27,141 nucleotides of DNA from contig CAZROT010000017.1 in the NCBI GenBank assembly GCA_964601895.1, positions 1 through 27,141 on the forward strand, written 5' to 3'. How positions within the stretch are numbered: the stretch's first letter is position 1; each line of letters begins with the position of its first letter. The notes below the pieces were generated by a model. The model was not told the DNA's origin and did no database searches. It worked only from the letters and a program-made list of their open reading frames with translations. Of the stretch, positions 8,501-15,858 are shown one piece after another. Made by a program: the position numbers and the translations under genes. This stretch comes from CAZROT01 sp964601895. GTDB taxonomy: Bacteria > Pseudomonadota > Gammaproteobacteria > Enterobacterales > Enterobacteriaceae.

Positions 8501-9772
8501 ATGGAAAGAAATAAAATTAAATCTGAAATACTGCTATCCTCCTTAAAAACATTTTCAGAAAATGAAAATCACAAACAGAAACTATTCATTCAATTTTTCC
8601 TTGGCGTATTTATCGTCATTGTTGGTTACTCGATTGTATATTCAGACATGGAAAAAGATGCTGATATTTGGGAATTCAAACGCAAAGGGTCTTACTATGT
8701 AATAACGAGTTATTCTATTTCTGCTCTGATTGGGGCATATACAATTGCACAGTGTGTGCTAATCCTATTGTCAAGAATCATTGTAAGTGGAGGCTATAAT
8801 TTCAGAAAATATCAAATGGTGGCTCACACAATAAGAAAGGAATTTCTGGGCAAAGAATATAAAAAATTCTACGGGGATCGTGACTTTGAATTTACTCCCT
8901 ATAACAAAAATGGCAGTTTTTCTACAAATTCATACTTACCGGAATTCGATACCGTATTCTTTGTTTGCATATGGTTGCTGCAAGTGTTATTGTTCTTCTC
9001 AATAATTTTTAAGCTAGGAACCTTTAATGACCCTGATTTTCAAAAAATAGCAGAACCAGTAACTATTTTCAGAATATTTGATACTAATTTTTACGCAATT
9101 AGATTCTGGATCATTCTTATACTCTTTATCCCGTTGGTACTTACTGCCATATTTCAGAAGAACTATTATTTTAAATATCTTGATAAGGTTCGTGAAAAAA
9201 TTCCAAAATTTATTAAAGGGCAGCTCAACTACGAATTTAAAAAGAATGAAAATTACAGAAACTATATGAGATCGATATCGTTGGCATGGGGATACATTTT
9301 GTTGTTGTATGTATTTTTAACATCAATTCTATTTTTTCTTATTCTAAACTACTATACCACTGTCAAGTACTTGGCAACAGTAGACCTCTTGATTGCGCTT
9401 GGAATAATTATTTTTCTCTGGCTATGCTTCGCCTGGAATTTTATAAAAGCGTTTATACATTTTAGAAAATATGTAGGGAAGAAAAAATTGGTCAGGAACA
9501 TAGTTAAAAAATACATCTATGAATGCAGACACAATTTTCTTAAACGAAGCAATACTGGCAAGAAGTACAGGATAATAACACCAATAATTCTCTTTTTAAT
9601 TATTCTTCAAATATTCTTCATGTCAATTTATATTGCTCTGATCCGAATCTACTACCCATTTTTGATAGGATTCCACCCTATGATAATCTTTTCATCTGTG
9701 ATGCTTATTTTTATATCGATATCTGTATTAATTTTGAAAGTAAAGCTTTATAAAAATCCTACACATTATTAG
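8501..9772 (+). CDS. Orphan polytopic membrane protein, about eight TM segments
   Basis: 423 residues from the ATG at 8501; upstream in-frame TTG/GTG codons exist, but ATG gives a natural N-terminus. Hydrophobic segments lie near residues 27-46, 67-90, 150-170, 200-220, 260-285, 300-325, 365-390 and 395-415. Between segments 2 and 3 is a charged loop with HTIRKEFLGKEYKKF. Other loops are Lys/Arg-rich, and no catalytic motif, signal peptide or known domain is recognised. The base composition is clearly AT-rich, like the rest of the island. It stands alone between repeat copies A and B, followed by a probable gene remnant. It could be a membrane effector or an immunity-type protein, but nothing in the sequence shows that. 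Confidence 0.7.
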   Translation: MERNKIKSEILLSSLKTFSENENHKQKLFIQFFLGVFIVIVGYSIVYSDMEKDADIWEFKRKGSYYVITSYSISALIGAYTIAQCVLILLSRIIVSGGYNFRKYQMVAHTIRKEFLGKEYKKFYGDRDFEFTPYNKNGSFSTNSYLPEFDTVFFVCIWLLQVLLFFSIIFKLGTFNDPDFQKIAEPVTIFRIFDTNFYAIRFWIILILFIPLVLTAIFQKNYYFKYLDKVREKIPKFIKGQLNYEFKKNENYRNYMRSISLAWGYILLLYVFLTSILFFLILNYYTTVKYLATVDLLIALGIIIFLWLCFAWNFIKAFIHFRKYVGKKKLVRNIVKKYIYECRHNFLKRSNTGKKYRIITPIILFLIILQIFFMSIYIALIRIYYPFLIGFHPMIIFSSVMLIFISISVLILKVKLYKNPTHY

Positions 9773-9802
9773 CGTAGCAAAAACTCATCTAATTCTATAT
9801 GA

Positions 9803-10009
9803 TGGACAAATAACCCAGACAGGGTTTCATTCTTCCAAAATAAAAAATATGATGTTCAACAACAAGCATTAGAGAAACCGTATGACAAATATTTGTCGGA
9901 AGAACTCGGAATTAAAAAAGAAAAATTAGGACATTCCTTATCTCTTAACGGGTTTAACAAAAGCGATATTACAATCTATGGACTTTCTCCAGACCCATTT
10001 GACAAATAA
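9803..10009 (+). pseudogene. Probable 3' remnant of an unidentified gene
   Basis: An open frame of 68 codons ends in TAA at 10007-10009 but has no start codon; it is cut by a TGA at 9800-9802. The translation looks like real protein: KYDVQQQALEKPYDKYLSEE, then LGIKKEKLGHSLSLNG and a Pro/Asp-rich end SPDPFDK. A different frame just upstream (about 9785-9865) reads THLILYDGQITQTGFHSSK, which might be the same gene before a frameshift. I do not recognise the family. Chance openness in AT-rich DNA cannot be excluded. Confidence 0.35.
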
Positions 10010-10078
10010 TTTTGATGTATAAAATGACAACAAAAAGTACAATCGAATAACTATATTAATTAGTTAGTGATTTAGACT

Positions 10079-10187
10079 AGAAGGTCTGAAGCTAATACTA
10101 GGGTTTCAAAACCACTGCTATTTCACTCCCCCATCCGTATAAATACGGATACCTACTCCGACCTCTTCTACCTACATTCACAACAAA
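10079..10187 (+). repeat. Intergenic repeat, copy B, with 18-nt palindrome
   Basis: This copy matches copy A over AGAAGGTC, AGGGT, AAACCA.TGCT and CTCCCCCATCCGTAT. It holds the best palindrome of the family, ATCCGTAT-AA-ATACGGAT (10133-10150). After the palindrome come two TACCTAC direct repeats (10150-10156 and 10169-10175) separated by exactly 12 nt, then TTCACAACAAA. Copy C has the same TACCTAC pair with the same 12-nt spacing. The 5' block (TTGTTTGGTGGGGG) is missing here. Confidence 0.6.
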
Positions 10188-10458
10188 AATCAGAAGAACA
10201 AAAAGAGGGAGGAGCTCCCAAAAAGAAGCTTCTTACCCTGTATACTCACAGAGTTTGTGACCAACCAGATTTCGTCCCGCTGAGAGGCATGTATTAAACC
10301 TAAACCTATAAAATTTCAATAAAGAGATGCATAGTTCAATAAAATTTATTAATATATTTTATTAAATAATCATATCCGCCACATAAAAAACCAGTAAGGT
10401 AGTTTGTACTTTGGGCAATTACTGCCAACTATCAGCGAAAAGCAATGCTGACCGGAAC

Positions 10459-10488
10459 ATTTGCAGGTTTATACTCAGAAATAATTTG
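10459..10488 (+). promoter_or_regulatory. Possible promoter of the OLD nuclease gene
   Basis: A TTTG-like element (ATTTGC, 10459-10464) stands about 18 nt before TAATTTG (10482-10488), which is one base short of the Bacteroidota -7 consensus TAnnTTTG. The start codon is 60 nt further on. Weak, based only on motif resemblance. Confidence 0.25.
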
Positions 10489-10548
10489 CTTAGCAGCTAC
10501 CTAAATCACAGAACTACATACACCTTCATCAAACCTATACCAATTTAA

Positions 10549-12354
10549 ATGAAACTCAAAAAGCTCACTATTCGAAATTTACGTGGTCTTCAAAATATAG
10601 AGTTTGACAATCACAGTTTTACCACTTTAATAGGAAAAAACAACTGTGGAAAATCTTCAGTTCTAAGAGCAATTGAAATGCTAAGTACTGGTGTAAAACC
10701 AGACTTAGAAGAATTCTATTTTAGGTCTGACGAAGATATTGTTATTGAAGGCATCTTCGATGAGATAAAAGATTGGGAACGAAATTCTCCAGGTATTAGC
10801 GGGTTAATTTATAACAATCAACTCCGCTTAAAATATGTTGCTTCCATTTCTGCAGAAGAAGGTGAAAAAAAGAAAATTGAAGTAAGCTATTTCGCCTTCA
10901 AGCAAAATGAAGAAATTCAGGGATGGGCTGAAAAATGGAGCGATTTAAATGATGAAATGAAAGCCATCGCTGGCGAAGTGAATATAATAGCAGCAAAAGA
11001 TTTTACAAGTAAGGCGAACAAAGAAAAAGTGAAACAAAGAATTAGAGATAATCATCCCGACAGAATTACTCAAGGAGATGCTGAATGGTCTAACGATTCA
11101 ATTACCTTTAATAACGCTTTGCAGCAAGCTTTGCCGAAGATAATAATAATACCCGCAGTTAAAGATGCAACTGACGAATCAAAATATTCCAAGACTGGTA
11201 AGGCTGGTGCATTTGGGGAATTGATGAAAAAATTAATTCTTCCACAAATTCAAGCAGAAGTTGAGTATGCAAATATAATTGCAGCAATAGCTGCACTTAG
11301 CAATAGGATTCATAGCAAAGATGGCATAGCAGGTATCAATCAAATTAATACACAGCTCTCAGAAAGATTAAGCCGGATAATCAATGCAAAAGCGAATGTA
11401 AAATTCGATAATCCTGAAATTGACACGGTAATTAGCTCAAGTGTTGGATTAAGAATTTTTGACGGCGCCCATGATACACCAATTGGGCTTCAAGGACATG
11501 GACTTCAAAGGACATTAATATTTTCTTTGTTGGAAATGGTTGCTGAAAACGATGCAGCCATTAATGATGATAATTCACGGACAACAATTATTCTATATGA
11601 AGAGCCTGAGCTATATCTACATCCGCAAATGTTAAGAAAACTAAAATCGATTTTAAATACGATTTCGGAATCAGAAAACTGGCAGATAATTTGTTCGACT
11701 CATTCTCCTGTATTTGTAAACGTTGCTGACAATCCAGAATCACTAGTAATTCTTTCGAGAACAGCAGACGGAGGAATCGCAGTAAAACAGTTAACCGAGA
11801 ACCCCTTTGAAGAAACAGAAGCTGGAATTATTGAACGTGATGCATTAAGAGCAGCCTTAGATTTTCATCCAACTGTATGTGAAGTGTTTTTTGCTAATAA
11901 AGTAATACTAGTTGAAGGGGATACTGAAATGGCGATCTTCAAACATTGCGGCCAACTCCTAAAGCATTGCGGCGTAAATATAGAAAGGTCGTTAGATTGT
12001 ACAATTGTTTCATGTGGTGGCAAGTGGACAATCCCAGCAATAGGAAGACTTTTATCAGGGTTTGGAATTAATTTTAAAATTGTACACGACCTTGACAGGC
12101 ACGGAAAGTCGGACGCTGAAATTGCAAAACTTCCAGCTATTCATCCCTTTAAAGCAAATGCAAGAATTTCTTTGATAGCTGCCGCAGAAAATATATTTAT
12201 TTGTGAAGACACATTGGAGGATTTGTGGGCTGGTAGCAAAAGTGACAAACCTTATAGTGCAATTATGAAGAATATTGATTTAGTGGAAGCAAATGAGGTT
12301 CCAGAAAAATTAGAGCAATTGGTCAAATTTGTTTATTCAGACTTCCTAAACTAA
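10549..12354 (+). CDS. OLD-family ATP-dependent nuclease (AAA ATPase + TOPRIM)
   Basis: 601 residues. The N-terminal SMC/ABC-like ATPase has Walker A GKNNCGKSS (residues 29-37), a signature-like LQGHGLQRT near 320, Walker B IILYEEPELYLHP (about 346-358) and an H-loop STHSP at about 382-386. The C-terminal TOPRIM domain has VEGDTE (about 455-460) and HDLDRH (about 512-517), supplying the acidic metal-binding residues. OLD nucleases cut or nick DNA and take part in phage exclusion (P2 Old; GajA of Gabija). No UvrD-like helicase (GajB partner) is adjacent, so this looks like a single-gene (class 1-like) OLD rather than Gabija. All key motifs are intact, so it is probably functional. It follows repeat copy B and precedes the STAS-GHKL/PIN module. 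Confidence 0.9.
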   Translation: MKLKKLTIRNLRGLQNIEFDNHSFTTLIGKNNCGKSSVLRAIEMLSTGVKPDLEEFYFRSDEDIVIEGIFDEIKDWERNSPGISGLIYNNQLRLKYVASISAEEGEKKKIEVSYFAFKQNEEIQGWAEKWSDLNDEMKAIAGEVNIIAAKDFTSKANKEKVKQRIRDNHPDRITQGDAEWSNDSITFNNALQQALPKIIIIPAVKDATDESKYSKTGKAGAFGELMKKLILPQIQAEVEYANIIAAIAALSNRIHSKDGIAGINQINTQLSERLSRIINAKANVKFDNPEIDTVISSSVGLRIFDGAHDTPIGLQGHGLQRTLIFSLLEMVAENDAAINDDNSRTTIILYEEPELYLHPQMLRKLKSILNTISESENWQIICSTHSPVFVNVADNPESLVILSRTADGGIAVKQLTENPFEETEAGIIERDALRAALDFHPTVCEVFFANKVILVEGDTEMAIFKHCGQLLKHCGVNIERSLDCTIVSCGGKWTIPAIGRLLSGFGINFKIVHDLDRHGKSDAEIAKLPAIHPFKANARISLIAAAENIFICEDTLEDLWAGSKSDKPYSAIMKNIDLVEANEVPEKLEQLVKFVYSDFLN

Positions 12355-12389
12355 AGGGCCAACAAACAATCAAATAACGCAGGATGACC

Positions 12390-12410
12390 AGGACGTAGAT
12401 AGTACGTCCT
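12390..12410. repeat. Short perfect inverted repeat after the OLD gene
   Basis: AGGACGTA and TACGTCCT form perfect 8-nt arms around a 5-nt loop (GATAG). It lies 36 nt after the OLD stop codon. No T-run follows, so an intrinsic terminator is not obvious; an operator or recombination-site role is equally possible. Confidence 0.4.
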
Positions 12411-12521
12411 CCCAGAACCTATCCTTCCCTTCGAAATTAAACCAGATACTAAGCCGGTAAATTATACCACAACCTCCGACCGCCTCTGAAACGTACAGGG
12501 ACATCCCAATACTTTCAACCG

Positions 12522-12551
12522 TTGTAATTACCCTTTTATGAATTAAATTTG
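12522..12551 (+). promoter_or_regulatory. Bacteroidota-type promoter of the STAS-GHKL gene
   Basis: TTG (12522-12524), a 19-nt spacer and TAAATTTG (12544-12551) match the phylum's TTG/TAnnTTTG sigma-factor consensus. The ATG of the STAS-GHKL gene is 17 nt after the box, so the leader would be very short. Confidence 0.45.
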
Positions 12552-12567
12552 CCAACAATCCTTGAGA

Positions 12568-13422
12568 ATGGATATTGAACAAACTCCCGTAATACAGTTG
12601 GAAGGAGAAATAATGACCAATAGCCAGGGTATTAATAAAATCATGCAGTTTTATCATGATGCCAGCCAGAATCATGATACCGATGTAATTATTGATTGTT
12701 ATAACCTTGTCTGGCTGGATGCCAACCTTACCGCATTGCTGAATGCAATTGCATATCGTTTAAGAAAACAGTACAATATCACACTGAAAGCTGATTTTGA
12801 GTTTCTGTCAGAAAAATTTGGCGTTCTCTTCAGGAATGGGTGGCTCAAAGACGAAAGAATTAATATAGAAGATGTTCAGAAAACTACTATTCCCTGCACT
12901 TCTTTTACACCTGCACAGGAAAATGAGTTTTGTGAATACATTACAGGACAACTATTGTGTCACAGAGGTATGCCCTCCCTGGAGCAAAATATCCGTAAGC
13001 GTATCCTGACCGATTTAATAGAGGTTTATACAAATATTTACCGCCATGCCCAAACTTCTGAGCCATTCTTTGTATGTGGTCAGTACTTTCCTTCTCTGGG
13101 ATATTTCATATTGACAATGGTTGACCTCGGAATTGGGTTTTTGCAACCCATTACAAAATTTACAAATGGTACTATCACGACCGAAAAAGAAGCAATAGAA
13201 TGGGCATTGCAAGGCAACAGCACATCAGGAGAAAAGCTTTCCGGTATGGGCTTGCAGGGCATTAACGATTACATGGTAAAACATAAAGGCGTATTTCAGA
13301 TTTACACTGGAAACAATTTTTGGGGCACAGACCTCGTTAATACGGTATGGGAAGGACACCGGCACATACAGCATACGTTTCAGGGGAGTCTTTTAAACCT
13401 GATGTTCAAGTATCAATCATAA
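12568..13422 (+). CDS. STAS-like domain fused to a GHKL (HATPase_c) ATP-binding domain
   Basis: 284 residues from the ATG at 12568. Residues about 1-105 resemble a STAS/anti-anti-sigma fold: VIQLEGEI, then DVIIDCYNLVWLDANLTALL, the strand-helix step typical of STAS. Residues about 140-260 form a GHKL ATPase: N-box with E, N and H in LTDLIEVYTNIYRHA (149-163), G1 DLGIGF at about 186-191, and G2-like GEKLSGMGLQGIN at about 221-233. There is no His-kinase dimerisation domain or transmembrane part, so it resembles the RsbW/SpoIIAB serine-kinase side of partner switching rather than a sensor kinase. It is followed 94 nt later by a STAS-like gene and then a PIN gene. A kinase or ATP-driven switch for those two is inferred. 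Confidence 0.75.
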   Translation: MDIEQTPVIQLEGEIMTNSQGINKIMQFYHDASQNHDTDVIIDCYNLVWLDANLTALLNAIAYRLRKQYNITLKADFEFLSEKFGVLFRNGWLKDERINIEDVQKTTIPCTSFTPAQENEFCEYITGQLLCHRGMPSLEQNIRKRILTDLIEVYTNIYRHAQTSEPFFVCGQYFPSLGYFILTMVDLGIGFLQPITKFTNGTITTEKEAIEWALQGNSTSGEKLSGMGLQGINDYMVKHKGVFQIYTGNNFWGTDLVNTVWEGHRHIQHTFQGSLLNLMFKYQS

Positions 13423-13470
13423 CTTTGTCAAATTTTTTAGCATTTTATACCTTTAATAACATTTTTGGCC

Positions 13471-13478
13471 TAATTTTG
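13471..13478 (+). promoter_or_regulatory. Possible internal promoter (-7 box) for the STAS-like/PIN pair
   Basis: TAATTTTG matches the TAnnTTTG consensus exactly and lies 38 nt before the ATG of the STAS-like gene, in an AT-rich 94-nt gap. No convincing TTG is found at the expected upstream distance. Confidence 0.3.
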
Positions 13479-13516
13479 CACACATTTTGTATATTTCAAC
13501 TGAAATCTTTCCGGGT

Positions 13517-13858
13517 ATGACTACTTCTCTCCATATTGCCACTTTCCTTGACAAGAAATTCGCAGTATCTCAGGAGGATGCTCAAAAACTGTATCCGGTG
13601 TTAAGCGAAGCTGTAATAAACAGCACTCCGGTGATAATTTCTTTTGAAGGTCTTGAGTCATGCTCGTCCTTGTTCCTCCGTAATCTATTAGGTGAGCTAT
13701 ACCTTTCCTTCGGCCCCCGTGTTGATGAAATTATAAAATATGCCGGAATTGAATCAGAGGATGACATCTTACCGCAGCAATTGGAGCGCCTTCGCAAAAG
13801 AGCGTTAAACCCTGCTGTGTATCAGCCGATTTTTGAACAGGCCATAGGAGAAGCTTAA
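13517..13858 (+). CDS. DUF4325-like STAS-fold protein
   Basis: 113 residues from the ATG at 13517; the frame stays open back to a TTG at 13487. The pattern fits the STAS-like DUF4325 family: KKFAVSQEDAQKL at the start of the fold, a strand PVIISFEGLESCSS, helix LFLRNLLGELYLSFG, and a C-terminal helix with LERLRKRAL. The position after ISFEGLE holds Ser/Cys residues (SCSS) where anti-anti-sigma proteins carry the phosphorylated Ser, so phospho-regulation by the upstream GHKL protein is conceivable. Its stop codon TAA overlaps the ATG of the PIN gene by one base (TAATG), implying translational coupling. The arrangement of a small protein just before a PIN gene also resembles an antitoxin-toxin pair, but it shows no DNA-binding motif. 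Confidence 0.65.
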   Translation: MTTSLHIATFLDKKFAVSQEDAQKLYPVLSEAVINSTPVIISFEGLESCSSLFLRNLLGELYLSFGPRVDEIIKYAGIESEDDILPQQLERLRKRALNPAVYQPIFEQAIGEA

Positions 13859-14439
13859 TGGCTTGGTATATTAAAGACATCCGGAATGAAAAACCGCAAA
13901 GCGGCTTTCGCTATTTATTTGATGCCAATATTTGGCTGGCAGTACTGGATACCACCTTTTCACACAAAACCTTGCAGCCTTACATTAACTTCTTTAACAG
14001 CATTATTAATGAAACCGAAGTAAGAGATGCTTCAATAGCGGTGCCGGCCACGTTGCTGTCAGAAGTGATTAATAGAATGTTGCGTGATGTGTTCTACAAG
14101 GAGTTTTGTCAGACTAACACGCCAATGCCCGGTGAGAGGAACCATTTCAAAAACACTTACCGGAAAAACCCGCATTACAAAATTGACCTTGACAATACCT
14201 GCGCACTAATAAGGGCATACCACAGAAAAATTGAATTTGTGTCCGACGGAATTGATAAGTACACTTGCAGGGAACTCATTAAAAACATACCGGTAAATCT
14301 TGATATAAACGATTACCTGTACAGCAAAATGGCTCTTGAACAGGGGTTGGTGATCGTTACCAATGACAGCGACTTTATGGTTGAAGATGTTCATATACTC
14401 ACTACACAGCACTCATTGCTCCAGTTAACTAACCAATAG
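13858..14439 (+). CDS. PIN-domain protein, probable ribonuclease
   Basis: 193 residues. The PIN acidic residues are visible: D22 with N24 in YLFDANIW, E69 in LLSEVINRML, D149/D152 in LDINDYLYSKMA and D170/D172 in VTNDSDF. The whole active-site set is therefore present. PIN proteins are metal-dependent RNases, many of them VapC-type toxins. At 193 residues it is longer than a usual VapC (about 130-140), with an insertion (about 80-120) that includes KNTYRKNPHYKIDLDN. It overlaps the STAS-like gene by one base and is the last gene of the three-gene module. No canonical AbrB, MazE or RHH antitoxin is adjacent, so control by the STAS-like and GHKL proteins is the natural hypothesis. Confidence 0.8.
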   Translation: MAWYIKDIRNEKPQSGFRYLFDANIWLAVLDTTFSHKTLQPYINFFNSIINETEVRDASIAVPATLLSEVINRMLRDVFYKEFCQTNTPMPGERNHFKNTYRKNPHYKIDLDNTCALIRAYHRKIEFVSDGIDKYTCRELIKNIPVNLDINDYLYSKMALEQGLVIVTNDSDFMVEDVHILTTQHSLLQLTNQ

Positions 14440-14925
14440 TGAATAATTTACCTGGAATAAATCTGGCATCGAATGTTTTGGCTTCAAAGTCCCTGCTCAT
14501 TTAGGAATTTGATAAATCTCCCCCTCCCCGGTGACAACCGCTCTACACCCGTTTAAACACAAATAATGATTTTCCACTTCAATTACCTTGCACGACAGGC
14601 GGAAAAAAAACAAGGTTTCCCGGTAAACAAAATGTTCCTGAAGTGAAATATGACCTTTGTTTGGTGGGGGAAGTGAAAAAAAGCACGGGAAACAAGAAGG
14701 TCCGGGGATCAAAGCCAAGCCGCCAAATCCCTGCGATTAAACTCAACAATACGTATAAATACGGATACCTACCCTAAATCCCTTTACCTACTTTCACAAC
14801 AAAGCCAGCAGGGTTTAAAAAATGTTTAAGGCTCCTTTAAAGAAGCATTAAACCTTCCATCATGGGCTAAAATTCACAATTGCTACAAGACTTAATAGTT
14901 ATATCCTAATAAAATAAACTACCAT
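14440..14925. other. Intergenic region holding repeat copy C
   Basis: 486 nt without a convincing gene. The right half is repeat copy C (14657-14803). The left half shows nothing recognisable; the 73-codon minus-strand frame at 14497-14718 overlaps the repeat and looks spurious. Confidence 0.6.
14657..14803 (+). repeat. Intergenic repeat, copy C
   Basis: The most complete copy. TTGTTTGGTGGGGG (14657-14670) and the GGGAAACAAGAAGGTCCGGGG block match copy A. The palindrome core CGTAT-AA-ATACG (14752-14763) runs into GGATACCTAC as in copy B. The TACCTAC pair (14766-14772, 14785-14791) with 12-nt spacing, followed by TTTCACAACAAA, also matches copy B. It ends 123 nt before the start of the 310-aa gene. 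Confidence 0.65.
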
Positions 14926-15858
14926 ATGGCCGAAACTCAAAAAATAAACCGGACAATTCATTACTATGAAATCAACTTTAACTTTCTTGATGATTTTATA
15001 CCTGAAGACGGAGACCAGTTTAGAGAAATCTTCAGGATTATTATATCTCTTGCAAAAACCAGATCCAGTATTCGATACCAGGAATTTGGGGAGAAATCAG
15101 TTTTTATTCAAGATGTAAAAATTGAAGCAGCGAACAAATTAGTTGTTGGCAAACTTCGATGTGTTCGTAGCGATATTTTGCCTGAACTAATGAATAAAAA
15201 AACGGATGAGGCTCGTGGCATAGAAGCCAAAGAAGAAGAGGGCCTTGTTGAAACCACACACTTTGTTATTGACTTTTCAAAGAAAAAAAAGAAACTAGCA
15301 ATTGAATATAATCAATTTGGCGCTAAGGTTACAGACTTTGTACATTACCTACAGAAAATAGGGATTAATAAAAAGGCCCTAAAAGTAGTAGGATTTACTC
15401 CCATTGTAAAAGACGAACTTTCAAAACTCCAAGACAGGATAAGACGTTGCTCTGAGTTTGTAGTTAAAGTCCATAAAGACAACATAGAAAAATTAAAATC
15501 GCTTGATGACAAAATTTATTCTGCATTAAAAGCCTCAATGGACCACTTCCGTAGCGACTATGCTACATTAATTCTAAAATTTGCATATAAGGAAAGATCG
15601 GAAACAAAAGAAATTAATAGCAGTATTCGCAATATTGTCCGTAAATTAGTTAAAGACAAAAGTAAAACTGAACTCTTTAATACTTTAACCGTACGAGCCG
15701 AAGATAGTGACAAAAATGAATTATTAGAAACTTTTGATTTACTTATAGATAAGGTAAAAAGTGAGGTGTCAGTGGAAAAGAAAAAAAGGTATAGAACCGT
15801 TGTTTCAGTTGATATGTTTGAAAAAATAAAATCTGAACTTATCAAGAAAGGGATTTAG
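14926..15858 (+). CDS. Unrecognised 310-aa soluble protein, first gene of a coupled pair
   Basis: 310 residues, no signal peptide or membrane segment. The N-terminal half is mixed alpha/beta, with HYYEINFNFLDDFIPEDG at the start, GKLRCVRSDILPEL at about 75-90, and a notable EGLVETTHFVIDF (about 106-118) followed by IEYNQFGAKVTDFVHYL (about 126-142). The C-terminal half is Lys/Glu-rich and helical, ending LIKKGI. I do not recognise a family, and no Walker, nuclease or HTH motif is seen. The stop TAG shares one base with the GTG start of the next gene (TAGTG), so the two are probably translated together. A soluble protein plus a four-TM protein in a defence-like region recalls the layout of Kiwa, but no sequence relationship is claimed. 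Confidence 0.7.
   Translation: MAETQKINRTIHYYEINFNFLDDFIPEDGDQFREIFRIIISLAKTRSSIRYQEFGEKSVFIQDVKIEAANKLVVGKLRCVRSDILPELMNKKTDEARGIEAKEEEGLVETTHFVIDFSKKKKKLAIEYNQFGAKVTDFVHYLQKIGINKKALKVVGFTPIVKDELSKLQDRIRRCSEFVVKVHKDNIEKLKSLDDKIYSALKASMDHFRSDYATLILKFAYKERSETKEINSSIRNIVRKLVKDKSKTELFNTLTVRAEDSDKNELLETFDLLIDKVKSEVSVEKKKRYRTVVSVDMFEKIKSELIKKGI

Larger units (their letters stand above)
9773..10548. other. Intergenic region with gene remnant, repeat copy B and small palindromes
   Basis: No intact gene in about 780 nt. It contains a coding-like remnant (9803-10009), repeat copy B (10079-10187), the perfect 12-nt palindrome AAGAAGCTTCTT (10223-10234), and an AT-rich inverted repeat AATAAAA...TTTTATT (10338-10363). 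A promoter-like pair for the OLD gene follows. Confidence 0.55.

Noticed and set aside
10549..12354. Gabija system (GajA)
   Set aside because: No UvrD-like helicase (GajB) gene in the neighbourhood, so the OLD nuclease is treated as a single-gene type.
12370..12675. 101-codon minus-strand ORF before and over the STAS-GHKL gene
   Set aside because: Overlaps the real plus-strand gene start and promoter and shows no domain.
14497..14718. 73-codon minus-strand ORF
   Set aside because: Lies over repeat copy C; composition (Cys/Phe/Pro-rich) is not convincing.
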